DNA of 64,000 bases, from the NCBI GenBank assembly GCA_023014335.1, contig JAECYW010000002.1, positions 3,472,001 through 3,536,000 on the forward strand, read 5' to 3'. Position 1 is the first letter of the stretch, and each line of letters begins with the position of its first letter. The notes below the pieces were generated by a model. The model ran no database searches and was not told where the DNA came from. It saw nothing but the letters and a program-made list of their open reading frames with translations. Shown piece after piece: positions 32,577 through 43,768 of the stretch. The translations under genes and the position numbers were made by a program. This stretch comes from Galerina marginata (taxonomy: Eukaryota > Basidiomycota > Agaricomycetes > Agaricales > Galerinaceae).

Positions 32577-34721
32577 GATGGGCTCTGGAACAGGGAGAGG
32601 GCGTTTTTCACCGCGCTCACGTAATTTCCTCCCCAAGTCTAAATAAGATTAGAATTAGAATCAATACACTTAAAATGAAATTTAAATTCACCTTTGGTAT
32701 TCGTCACAGGTAGATCAGCTGGAGCTGCAGGCTCATTACCATCAGTTTCCTGCTCTTCCAGAGGATCTATAGAAACTAAAGTTAAAGCTAGCGACATATA
32801 AATGAATATTGGTTTACTTACCTTGAGTTCCAGGAGCTGACTGGTCAGCAGGTGCAGCAGGCGCATCTCCAGTAGTATCTAAATAAACTATCAGGTTAAA
32901 TCTAGAGAAGGGACATTTAGATAAATATTAATTTACCTTCTGGTTCAGGAGCTGGTGCGCCTGAGCCTGAACCCGAGGCTGCGCCTGAGCCTGAACCTGA
33001 GGCTGCGCCTGAACCTGAGGCTGCGCCTGAGCCAGCGCCAGCACCTGCGCCTGAACCTGCACCTGCAGAATCATCTTCACCATCTTCATCACCATCAGGG
33101 TTTCCACTAGGCCCTTGCTGAGATGCACTAGCAATCAAGCCTGGAAGTAGAGGGCGCAGAACTGAAGCCATAGGCCAACTTTCCGAAATTGGCCCTACAA
33201 TCGTAACATCACTAGTAGAAGGCAAAGCAGTCTTCAGATTCTGATCTAAAGGTGAAGAAGTGTTAGTATATCACAGAAGATCAATCAAGTACATCAATAA
33301 TACCTGGCTTGAACCATTCAATCTCAGAGTCAGTCATGTTTTCGATATCACTCCAAGGTAGCTCAGTAGCCAGATATTGCATGGCTAGATATGGCTGAGT
33401 AGATCCTTCAGCTATACCAAATAAAGTCAACCAGATCAGCCTTTCGATGCGCTTGATGATTTCAGGCTTTTGATTGCCCAAAGCCTTGGAAAACTTGAAA
33501 TTTCTAGTAAGGATATTGCTTCAAAAGTTAAATTGAAAATAAAGACTTACACCAATCATCTCCGCTTTGTCCCAGGAAAGGGAACATAGCTTAAGGTCGC
33601 TAAGCAACATAATCGGAGAAACCAGTAAAGCTATCTGAAGAGAAAGCCGGAAGCCAGCATGTTTATAGTCCTCAGCAAGCTTGGTGAATATGGCCTTTTC
33701 TGCCGGTGTTAAGGAACTACTGACTCTATAAAGGTAAAGTTGATGATTAAAGATAAAGGATATATATAATATAAATCTGCTTACTCCTCGGAAGGGAAAA
33801 ACAAGTCATTTAGATCATTTGGAACATCCGGTATACTATAGCTGTCCGGAGTGTATTCCATCGTCAACAAATGCCTAAGATGCATGGCGGCAAGTTGCAA
33901 ATTCCATAGAGTTTGCAAGGAGCCGCTATTGGCCTCAACGTTGCATAAAAACTTGAGCGTGCTCAGGTGTATATTGTTAGTGGCGTAAGGCGTTTGCAGG
34001 GTATCTTGGCTCCTGAAATTTTCCCGTGCGTCTAGCAGTATAGACCGACAATCATTCACCAGTGATAACCTCTGCAAATATTCAGAATAAAAGACTTAAA
34101 TAATATAAAAAGAAACATACGCGAAAGCTCAATTTAGGAAGAGGGAGTTTGGGATGCTGTGGAACCAGTATCGTGGATTGCCTGCCAAGTAACCAGGCAG
34201 CAACATCCAAAACGCGATATGAACAGACCAAAATGGCAAGGTCGTTGTTGACTTTGACAGGTTTCTTGCCTTTTTTGTAGGCTACCACAGTATTGCGGGC
34301 GGCAGGCTCGCCAGTTTCCATGTCTGGGCCCTCAATACGCAGGAGCTGGCGAAGTCCACTATCCCCTGTGATGCGGTGTGCTCCAAAGCGCTTTTCAAAC
34401 ATATCCATTGAGTTACCAAAGTGCTTCAGATTGAAACCCCAGATAAGAATAAGGTTTTAAAACCCTTAAATTGAACCGTACCTTCAGCAACTTGTCTAAA
34501 GTACTGGAACCCTGGAAAACATCTGCAAGAACTGGCTCAGTTAAGCTATCAGTATCCCATGGGAATGCTGCAAGCAGCAAAGAGTTGGCTCTGGGAGAAT
34601 CAGCCGCTGTGGCTGGAGCTGGAGCTAAGAAACAACTGAATCAACAAGGCTTTTAGTTCAGTAAAAGGTTTGAAATACCCTGAGAGAGGGGCTGAGAAGA
34701 GGAAGAAGCATTAGTAGACAT
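32577..34721 (-). pseudogene. Gene D, N-terminal half
   Basis: ATG 34721 starts MSTNASSSSQPLSQ. Exons to the left encode PRANSLLLAAFPWDTDSL (about 34580), SMDMFEKRFGAHRITGDSG and YRVLDVAAWLLG (about 34200-34400), and helical exons at 33781-34077 and 33281-33481. A low-complexity exon with Gly-Ala-Ser/Pro-Glu repeats (GAGSGAG.., about 32940-33070) and an acidic linker follow. The last exon reads PEPIVKKNP into LINE-1. Short GT..AG introns separate exons. Together with 20458-22940 this is one large gene, likely over 1000 residues, with a C-terminal JmjC-like module. The N-terminal domain is unrecognised. A 9.6-kb LINE in an exon makes it a pseudogene in this haplotype. Confidence 0.6.
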
Positions 34722-34837
34722 ATTCAAGTAAAAAAGCAAGAGTTGTAAAGGGAAGTTGAGGTTGAGGTTGAGATTGAAGGTAGGAGGCGAAAAGAAATCA
34801 ACTTCAACATGCGTCTTAGGTCAGGCATGTGGCTGTG

Positions 34838-34879
34838 CTAACCCTACGAGGACCGACGCGTCGGTCCTCGTAGGGTTAG
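34838..34879. repeat. 42-bp perfect palindrome, same family as 7065-7341
   Basis: Core GACCGACGCGTCGGTC with arms CTAACCCTACGAG. The left flank GTGGCTGTG pairs with CACAGCCAC at about 34894, but the right side is interrupted by 13 extra bases (GACTGTACTCTAG). Otherwise 34722-35152 holds only the gene D 5' flank and AT-rich sequence without a gene. Confidence 0.85.
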
Positions 34880-35152
34880 GACTGTACTCTAGCACAGCCA
34901 CATAAACCTATAAACTGTGGCTTTTCAATGCATATCGTTAAAGTTTACTGCACTCTTAAACATTTTATTGTACTTCTAACTACAGTAGTTGAATATAAAT
35001 CAAACTATCTACAGATGACCAAAGGGCAAGTGGGTATAAAGAGTATTCTAACCAATTAAACCATAGTTGAATATAAAAATATCTACTACCCAAGACCCAA
35101 AGACATGTGCCCGTAAAGCGTAAAAAATATTTTTAATTAGACTTCTAACTTA

Positions 35153-36284
35153 AACAAACAGTCCTACTACAAATTGGGACTGGAGCAGTAGCAGCGTGGA
35201 TAGCTGAGTGGCAAGCGTACGAAGTCGCAGTCGGGCTCGGGCGGGTAGAGACGTGTGGTGGAGTGTGGTGGTGGTGGTGGTGCGCATAGGTCCGACCGCG
35301 TCCGGGACCTCGGTGTGGGGAACGCTGGGGCGGATATTCAGGCTTTTCATCTCGCGGACTATCTCTGGATCATCGAAAGGCGGCGGGTTGTCATCTCGGA
35401 ACTCGGATCCTCGTACGACGAATGGGTGCGTATTCTTGAACGCAGAGAGCCGGGTGGAGAGTGGGAGAAAGACCGGGACCGTGGGAGTCAAGGGCGAGGA
35501 CGACTTGGGGTGCGTGTGGGCTTCGGGTTGTGGCTCGACGACGGCACTGCAAGGTGGGCGTTAACTACACAACTCGGGCATCGAAGTTTGGGAGGTGGAG
35601 TACTTACCGGCGTATACATCACCTCCATGCGACGCGGACAACAGCCTCAACTACCGAGTTGTGCTCCGGATAGGCTTGCCGCGGGAGGTGGGAGGTCAAG
35701 ACGCGGGGGAATACAGAGGCCGCCACCGTCGCACAGACAGCGGTCTCAACTATTCCAGTCGTCGCCGTCGTCGTCGTTCATTTGTTCGCGACATGGCGTG
35801 GCGGGGGCATTGAAGCGCAGCATGCCGGAGGGGGGCTACGGATAGAAGCCAGGCGAAGGTGATGGGGAGAGCGGGAGGTCAGCATGGTAAGGTGTGAGCG
35901 CAAAGGGAATACGTACTCGCGTGGAACTACGGGCACCCCTTATCCGACTGCACCTGTTGAGGAGATGGTGGTGGTGAGCGTGCGTCCTCCACGTTGACGC
36001 CCTTTGGGGAGTGTCGTGGAGAGGTGGTGGGGAGGCGTAGTCTGCGCTGACAGCAGTTGGGAAGGCGGAGATGGTGGGCCTTCCTACGTATTGCGCTTGC
36101 CAACCCCGTTTGTGGAGGCGTTGGAGGTGGTGGAGGTGGTGGAGGTGGTGGGATTGCTCGGCGTTGTTCCAGTAGGCGAAGGTGGTGGCCCTGTGTTCTC
36201 CGTGTTGACGCGGTTGGAGGATGTTGGAGGTGAGGGGGCGGAATCCGGGTTGACAACGGCTGAGGAGGTGGACGCGGTGGGCAT
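35153..36284 (-). pseudogene. Possible gene F: low-complexity protein, exon remnants
   Basis: GC-rich block. The best exon (35153-35553, minus) reads SSSPLTPTVPVFLPLSTRLS and then VVRGSEFRDDNPPPFDDPEI, REMKSLNIRPS, ending with a stop at 35153. An acceptor TTGCAG lies just upstream and a donor-like GTAAGT at about 35612. A Ser/Thr/Pro-rich frame starts MPTASTSSAVVNPDSAPSP at 36284. I could not join these in one frame, so it is either a gene with an unrecognised splice pattern or a decayed one. Function unknown. Base composition differs sharply from the AT-rich neighbours. Confidence 0.3.
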
Positions 36285-36331
36285 GCGTCATCAGCCTCGG
36301 CGCTGACTGAGGTGGTCAAGCCCGGCCCACA

Positions 36332-38518
36332 TTACAAGTTCTTACGTAGTAAAAGAACTTGTTTTCCGGCCTGCATAGCAGGCAGAAAACATTCCTAACG
36401 CAATGGTTGGAAATTCTCCCACTGCTATAGTGACCCTGCATGGTTTCTGTATCTCAGCCATTACTGGGCCAATTTTTATGATCTTGGTATCAAAAAAATC
36501 CTAAAAATCAGGGCTTTCATGTGGCATGTGTATCCAGGGTTGATTAGGTCATGTGACCTGTTCACACGACCCAAAAAGCGTAAATTTGTGTGAATTTACA
36601 CTTAAAACAGATTTCAGTGAGCTAGATATGCTAAAATATGTTGCCCAGACAAATCTAGAATAATGTACAAATATTTACATATGTTTTGCAATGATGTCAT
36701 GGTGTCCAAATCTGGCAAACAGTCAGCTCAACTTGGTGAAAATCCGAAAATTGGTGTTAAACTGACTGGATAACCCATAAAAGGCACACCAAACATTGCA
36801 AAACATGACCAAATAACATGAAAATAATGTTCTAGAAGCTTACATAATCAAACTCACAGCAGGACTTTGTGCAATTGCCTTGGATTTGGTAATGCACCAA
36901 CTTGGACAAAAATATTCTCAGGGATATGTCATGTGATATGTGCGCACAGACCACCTGTTAGGTAAAAAAAAGATTATCAGTATTTTTATTTTATTTTAAT
37001 GCCTTTAAAATCTCTCAATATAGCTTATTTACTGTGTTTTCAACCAATATTCCGCATTTGGTAAGTCACATAAAGATGTGACAATACGTATGTGACACCA
37101 TCTTTTAGCCCTGATTTTTCTGATAATTACACACTTTGTTTCAAGGCAATCCGATAAAAGCTAAGTGACGTAAGAATTAATCTTGTTACAAGTTCTTATT
37201 GTAGTCAATTAATTAATCTTGTTACAAGTTCTTACGTAGTAAAAGAACTTGTTTTCCGGCCTGCATAGCAGGCAGAAAACATTCCTAACGCAATGGTTGG
37301 AAATTCTCCCACTGCTATAGTGACCCTGCATGGTTTCTGTATCTCAGCCATTACTGGGCCAATTTTTATGATCTTGGTATCAAAAAAATCCTAAAAATCA
37401 GGGCTTTCATGTGGCATGTGTATCCAGGGTTGATTAGGTCATGTGACCTGTTCACACGACCCAAAAAGCGTAAATTTGTGTGAATTTACACTTAAAACAG
37501 ATTTCAGTGAGCTAGATATGCTAAAATATGTTGCCCAGACAAATCTAGAATAATGTACAAATATTTACATATGTTTTGCAATGATGTCATGGTGTCCAAA
37601 TCTGGCAAACAGTCAGCTCAACTTGGTGAAAATCCGAAAATTGGTGTTAAACTGACTGGATAACCCATAAAAGGCACACCAAACATTGCAAAACATGACC
37701 AAATAACATGAAAATAATGTTCTAGAAGCTTACATAATCAAACTCACAGCAGGACTTTGTGCAATTGCCTTGGATTTGGTAATGCACCAACTTGGACAAA
37801 AATATTCTCAGGGATATGTCATGTGATATGTGCGCACAGACCACCTGTTAGGTAAAAAAAAGATTATCAGTATTTTTATTTTATTTTAATGCCTTTAAAA
37901 TCTCTCAATATAGCTTATTTACTGTGTTTTCAACCAATATTCCGCATTTGGTAAGTCACATAAAGATGTGACAATACGTATGTGACACCATCTTTTAGCC
38001 CTGATTTTTCTGATAATTACACACTTTGTTTCAAGGCAATCCGATAAAAGCTAAGTGACGTAAGAATTAATCTTGTTACAAGTTCTTATTGTAGTCAATT
38101 AATTAATCTTGTTACAAGTTCTTACGTAGTAAAAGAACTTGTTTTCCGGCCTGCATAGCAGGCAGAAAACATTCCTAACGCAATGGTTGGAAATTCTCCC
38201 ACTGCTATAGTGACCCTGCATGGTTTCTGTATCTCAGCCATTACTGGGCCAATTTTTATGATCTTGGTATCAAAAAAATCCTAAAAATCAGGGCCTTCCT
38301 GGTCACGTGACCAGGCCGTTTTAGGCTTGTTAGATTCGCCTTATTTTTCTGCTTTTTTTGAGTATAAGATCATCCCAATCGGTTCAGATTTGAGCGGACT
38401 ACATGTTATTTATGTATTTAATATGTATTTGTTTAATAACAGTGTAAGTCTTCAGGCACTGCCTCACCCCAAAGTAAGAACTTGTTTTTGCCATGCGCAG
38501 CAATGGCCTCTGACCAAG
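36332..38518 (+). mobile_element. Non-autonomous family-A Helentron, 2 x 890-bp units plus end module (2187 bp)
   Basis: 5' ends at 36332, 37222 and 38112 (890 bp apart), then the 407-bp end module ending CCAAG at 38518. Flanks are A36331 and T38519. Apart from having two rather than three units, it appears identical to 14071-17147, including the 3' part. This points to recent amplification. No coding capacity. Confidence 0.93.
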
Positions 38519-38645
38519 TCATTTGAAGGAGGGGCACACGGGCAGGGGCTGGGGAATAGTTGAACTTGACGCAGAAAGTTCTGGCCGTTCGTTTCGCGGA
38601 CTAATTCTCGACGAACGGCAGCGGGTTGTTGGCACCTGGGGCAAG
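38519..38645 (-). pseudogene. Candidate small zinc-finger exon (GRF-like?) interrupted by the Helentron
   Basis: On minus, after an acceptor TTATAG, the frame reads CPRCQQPAAVRRELVRETNG, then QNFLRQVQLF, into the Helentron. Joined across it the frame ends six codons later at TGA 36318-36316. The CxxC-P..R..NGQNF pattern loosely recalls GRF fingers of fungal proteins. The remaining ligands are not convincing, so this is a weak call. Confidence 0.25.
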
Positions 38646-39304
38646 CTATAACCGGTCGTGACTGATGGGGTTGGAGCTGAAATTGAAGTCAACGAATAGT
38701 CGTGGCACGGTTGATGGATGGATACGTACCTCAGGGGGGTAGACCGACGCGGCAGGGTAGCCGCCCTGCGGTCTATGGACGACTTAAGCCGGTGAAGGCC
38801 ACCCCGCCCATGCTTCGGATCGTGTTCGGGTGGGCGGCCAGCACACAGCGGTGGGGCAATCGTGGTGCGCTGTGAGGAACCACGGATGAAGGGGGAAGGG
38901 GGGGAGTGGGGCGGGGAGGGGCTCGAATCCCCCCGTACGACGGCTCTGCTTCAAATTGCGGGGTACGGCGCCAGCCTCCCTGCATTGCGCTGGCAAATGA
39001 ATGAGGAGAGCAAAAACACCCAAACGTTGAAGCCACGTACCTAGCGGGTTCCCTCTTCAAGGGTCTCCCGTCTTACACCCCTCTCCCTACTTCAAGTCGT
39101 GACGAAAATCCGAGGGCGTGCGTCTTCAACGCGGGGAGTCGAGAGCTGAGGGATAGGCCGGGGAAGAGGCCGAGGGCGAGTCGAGGGTGAGGGAGAGGAG
39201 AAGGGAGGGAAAGGGTGAGGGAGAGGAGAAGGGAGGGAAACGGCGAGGGCGAGAGGGCGAGTCAATCGCGAGTGGCTTGATCCAAAGATGGAAATGCCAA
39301 GAAT
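38646..39304. other. GC-rich stretch without supported gene
   Basis: Several overlapping frames are open because of base composition, and none has a domain or a clear splice pattern. 39170-39260 contains a short direct repeat (GGGTGAGGGAGAGGAGAAGG twice). It may be non-coding or the remains of the same gene as the exon at 38519-38645. Confidence 0.35.
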
Positions 39305-39342
39305 AAGTCGTACGACTTTCATTATTGAAAGTCGTACGACTT
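39305..39342. repeat. Perfect hairpin, 15-bp arms
   Basis: Arms AAGTCGTACGACTTT (39305-39319) and AAAGTCGTACGACTT (39328-39342) with an 8-nt loop. Each arm contains the 14-bp self-palindrome AAGTCGTACGACTT. Confidence 0.9.
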
Positions 39343-39789
39343 TGGAAGTCAGGTGGGTTGAACATCACCTGATGTTACGCCACGTGTGACATCTCGCGTC
39401 CGCTCATAGCCTCCCTCTCCTCCCTCTCCTCCTTCTTTTCCTCGAGGGAGTCTTCGCCTCCCTCGCCTCCTTTTTCTCCAGCGAGTCCGCCGGGATAGGT
39501 CGATAGCGCACCCCCCGCTGGGGGGATGCCACGTAGTCTTATCTCCTCCCCCCCCTTGATTTCCTGCCTGCGAACGCGACGAGAGGTGTAAGGCTCTGGC
39601 CGTGACGGCCATCCGATGTCGCCTCTGTCGCTGTTTGCTGCTTCTGCGCGTGAAGCATCCTGCCATCACCAGGTAAGCCTTCTTTTTTTCTTCACTCTTT
39701 AAGTTTATTCAACTACATACAGGTTATTGGCCGGACCCCCTCGCTCGCTCACTCACTGTTACCTCCATGGCACTTGAACTGTCGCCTCC

Positions 39790-40300
39790 GGTGTCGCCTC
39801 CTCCATCCACGCCTCCTCCATCCACGCGAACTCACCGTGTCCGCTACGTGTCGCATGTCGCCCGAACTCACGCGTCAGCTCGGGACAGCTCGCCTCCTCC
39901 ATCCACGCGAACTCACGGCGGTCAGCGTGTCCGGATGTCGCCCGAACTCACGTCGCGTCAGCTCGGGACAGCACGCCTCCTCCATCCACGCGAACTCACC
40001 GTGTCCGCTACGTGTCGCATGTCGCCCGAACTCACCTCGGGACAGCTCGCCTCCCCATCCACGCGCTCCCTCGCCCCCGTGTCCGCATGTCGCCCGAACT
40101 CACCTCGGGACAGCTCGCCTCCCCATCCACGCGCTCCCTCGCCCCCGTGTCCGCATGTCGCCCGAACTCACGTCGCGTCAGCTCGGGACAGCTTGCCTCC
40201 TCCATCCACGCCTCCTCCATCTACGCGAACTCTGGATCCTCCATCCACGCGCTCGATTCCTCCCGTGTCCGCTACGTGTCGCCCAAACCCACATCGCCTC
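39790..40300 (+). repeat. GC-rich minisatellite, about 5 variable units
   Basis: Units of about 80-95 bp share TCCATCCACGCG, CCGTGTCCGC, TGTCGCCCGAACTCAC and CTCGGGACAGC. Two adjacent units (about 40030-40155) are near identical. All three frames are open because of composition, so the apparent proteins are not evidence of a gene. 39395-39490 upstream is CT-rich (CTCCCTCTCC repeats). Confidence 0.75.
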
Positions 40301-41089
40301 ACGTTCCTGTGAGTGAAGCTTCATGCTTTCCTAGGTATGCTCTCAAACTTGTCTTTTGACTTCAGTTTATTCACCAGCCTACAGACTACGTGGCAAGGTT
40401 TGCCGGCTCCTTGCCCGGCTCTCCACCTCCCTCACACGTACCCGCTTCGAAGAGCTCTGCCCCCCTGGGCCCCCCGCCAATCCTCACCTCATGTCCTGTC
40501 GCTTCCGCGGATTCTTACCGGCCGACATTGACGCGGCGCCTTCCTCTCACCTCAATCCCTCATGCACCTTATCGGCTCAACTCAGCTCCCGCTGCTTCGC
40601 GGGCTGAAGTTGAGGCTGACACGGCACGTCGACGAACCCCTCCCTCGCCCACTACCTTATGCTTTATTTCGCCTCCGTCGTTGTTTCACGGGTCCACCTC
40701 GACAACGGCCTGCACTCGAGGTTGCTCCACCTGCAGCACTCGCCGTCGCCGCTGCTCAACATCTCGCAGTCGCTGTCGCAACCACACTTCCACCACATTC
40801 TGCCTCTCTCTCCCTGTCCCTGTCCCCGTCTCTCAACACTCACCTACCCACGGTATCAACAGGGTGGGCTATGCTGCTATCGGCTCCTGTAGTTGAGGCT
40901 GACGTGGCCCGCCGACGAACCCATCGCTCTCCACCATAGCTATTCTTTAGCCTCCGTCGCTTTGCGTGAGTCCACATCAATGCAGAGGTCAAAGAAGTAC
41001 CACGACTGTCACCTCCCCTTGATTCCCTGCCCCGCTTTGTGCTTTGCTGGCCGATCTCACTGTTGACAGGGCATACGTACCCTTACATA
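40301..41089. other. GC-rich region with a degenerate about 100-bp duplication
   Basis: Two related segments, about 40603-40705 and 40890-40985, share TTGAGGCTGAC, CGACGAACCC, TTTCGCCTCCGTCG-like and GTCCAC blocks. No gene with a domain or consistent splicing is visible. Ser/Pro/His-rich frames look compositional. Confidence 0.4.
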
Positions 41090-42732
41090 CTTGTGAAGCA
41101 GCCATTGCTGCGCATGGCAAATACGAGTTCTTTATGTTTTTATTGTCTAAAGAAGTTCATCAGTATCAAATACCCAGCTATTGATTATAATTTTTAGACT
41201 AAATAAAAACAGCATAAAATATTTAAAGACTCAAAAAAAAATCACACAATTCCTCAGCATTTACAATTAGTAATAAAATCATTCATTTGAATAATAAATT
41301 GAAGTATTTAAGGAATAGTGCAAATATTTGTCAATATTTGTGAGCATAAATATACTCAGCAGATAACCCAGAATTTTGCAAATTTTATGATACAAAATTC
41401 ATGATATTTGAACAAGAATCCAGGAAGCTATGATATTATAATATATTTAATCTCTTATCTTGGGCATTTGCTTGACAATTAAGTTATCAAATTGCATGGT
41501 ATAAGTATATTTGTACTCAGAAAAAATTTCTCTTATTTTACAATTTTTTTTTGCTTTCCACAACTTTCCCACGCTTGGATGAAAAATGCTCATTTCTTGA
41601 ATAATACAAACAGAGCCAAATATTTGCAAATAATTAACCACCTATTTTATTGCCCTGAATTTTCTGTATTTTCTGATATTAAAATTATGTAATTTGAGTC
41701 AGAACTGAGCATGTTAGAGCCTGATTACTGATTTGCAGACTCGCGTCCAAAAGTCATTTCTCAATGAGGAAATTACCTGGTCACATGATATTGATATATT
41801 TGTAATCAGAAAAATTCAGGCTATTTTTCAATATTTTTTCCGGATTTATTACATAACATTCTCACCCTGCAGATCAGATCTGCATGCTAAAAGCCTAATA
41901 ATTCGATCATGATCGACGTTGTGCGCAGCATGACGCACGCCGAGGTCAAAAATGACTATAGTCGACCCATTTTTGACCTCGGCGTGCGTCATCAGTCAAT
42001 TAAGGATCGTGATGTCATTAATGTGCAATATTCATACACATAAGTATTTATTTTAGGCATATCTCTATCAATTCTTTACGGATTCTGATGAAATAAATTG
42101 TAAAATTTTCAGAAAATTCAGGGCTATAAATCATACTAAATGTGCATTGCGGGAATCGGACTATTTGGTGACGTATGGATGTTATAAGAGTCGTTGATGG
42201 CATATCAGAGTATTGCATCATTGGTTACCAAGGGAAGTGATGGATCTGATGTCATAAATATAACAATGTGATGTCATTGATCCCATCAATCAATCAGGCT
42301 AAATTTAGAATGTGTTACCTTAAGCAATCAATACTGAGGATTGATGTATTTTATGCTATTATGCACCAATTTTCCTGAAAAAAAAAAGATATTACTTGGA
42401 AAATTAATGGGATCAGTTTTTATTAAGAAGGTTTAGCAGTTAGGCAATTGAATGATGTTTTATTTTGGGAATCAATCACATTGACAACGTGCAACAGATG
42501 GTTACTAGGGAAAATGATGCATCACCAATCAATCAAAGTTGTCATCAAATGTGTTCTCACAACTTCATTTTTTGAATTAAAAGACTACAAACATTTGTAG
42601 CCACTAGGAATAAAGACTACAAAAAAAGTGAAGCTGTGAGAGAAAATCAATGAGAAATGAGGTCGCACTGCAAGCAAATTAGCGGAAAGTCAGAATAAGA
42701 ACGAGTTCTTTTACTAACGTAAGAACTCGTAA
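41090..42732 (-). mobile_element. Non-autonomous family-B Helentron, uninterrupted copy (1643 bp)
   Basis: Same ends as 28870-30897: minus-strand 5' TTACGAGTTC at 42732, 3' hairpin GCCATGCGCAGCAATGGC and CACAAG at 41090. Flanks join as TTACATA|CCCTTAC without duplication. It differs from the sister by scattered substitutions only and has the same net length. It keeps the long hairpin at 41930-41951 / 41971-41992. It provides the empty site for the nested element of the sister at 42344/42345. Confidence 0.92.
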
Positions 42733-43054
42733 CCCTTACATTGCCGCCCCACCTCGCCTTCCTGTACCACACTGCACTGCGACTGCACCGCCGCTCTCCT
42801 CTCCTCACTCCACAGTTGGTCTTGCGTCCTCTGCTTTGCGTCCTCTGCCTTACCTTTTGTCTTACGCACTTCAGTATATTTCTTTCCTTTATTCTTTGAA
42901 TTTTGGAAGGCCTCTATTGTATCTTGTTGTATTCTTCCACTTAAATCATATCTAAGGTTTGTAGGTTTGAACCTGTAAGTAGAGTTTTTAAACCCTTGAA
43001 GTTTGCTTTGAACCTGAAAAGTAGAGTATTTAATTTCTTGAAGTTTACAGCTTG
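42733..43054 (+). promoter_or_regulatory. Probable 5' flank of gene E
   Basis: Starts CT-rich (CTCTCCTCTCCTCACTCC, CGTCCTCTGC repeated), with imperfect repeats TTTGAACCTG..GTAGAGT. It leads to the LINE-2 target site. The gene E leader resumes after LINE-2, so promoter and gene are separated by about 6.9 kb. Confidence 0.4.
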
Positions 43055-43768
43055 TGACGCCTTTGCCTTCCTTTTTTTTTTTTTTTAGATCAACAATTTA
43101 TATACCGGTGCGCGAAAGCAGTCCGGTCGCCTAACTAATACAAATCCCCGGTCGAAAGCGCGCAGTAAACTACTAATCCCCGAACCAGACCCGAACCCGT
43201 CCACTTCTTCCGAATCCTTCCAACGGCGTCCTTTGTGCGCCAGGCCTTTGCTAGGGGGGACGGACCACCTAACCGCCCAGTCCCGAGGGAGGGACGGCCC
43301 CCACCGCTACGCCAATACCACGTTTGGACGAGCCGAAGCCTGCCCGCACATCTCCTGGCAGCCGCAGCTGCTGCACTCTCTCCGCCTTCCAAACCCGACG
43401 CCCACTTCAAGACCCAGACCCGACCCGAAAGCCTTCACCCACCCGCGCCTTGACGACCCGAGACCCATACCAGCCATATGACAAAGGCAGAGTGTGAGGT
43501 TAAGGCACCCAACCGATCGCGAGAACGAATGAACGAACCGCGATCGCACAAGCCAAAAATGTCGCTAACGCTCGAGATGCGGGCGACTCCGTAACCACCG
43601 GTCGTAGCGAATGCAACCGGGTGCGAGGAGTGAAGAACGCGCGGGCACGACGACCCCGTCCTTGGCCTGTCAACCTCTGCCGACTCGGGGATTGGACTTC
43701 CCTCGCCTGCAGCAACCCGAAGCGGGTATCAAGGCCTCTCTGGGCGAAGAGAACCGCGCGGGCACAGA

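Noticed and set aside
38890..38990. tRNA-like T-arm (GGGCTCGAATCCCC)
   Set aside because: No consistent acceptor, D-arm or anticodon stem could be drawn around it on either strand.
39767..40320. Overlapping 115-181 codon proline-rich ORFs on plus
   Set aside because: All frames are open because of the GC-rich minisatellite. There is no domain and no codon-level conservation between units.
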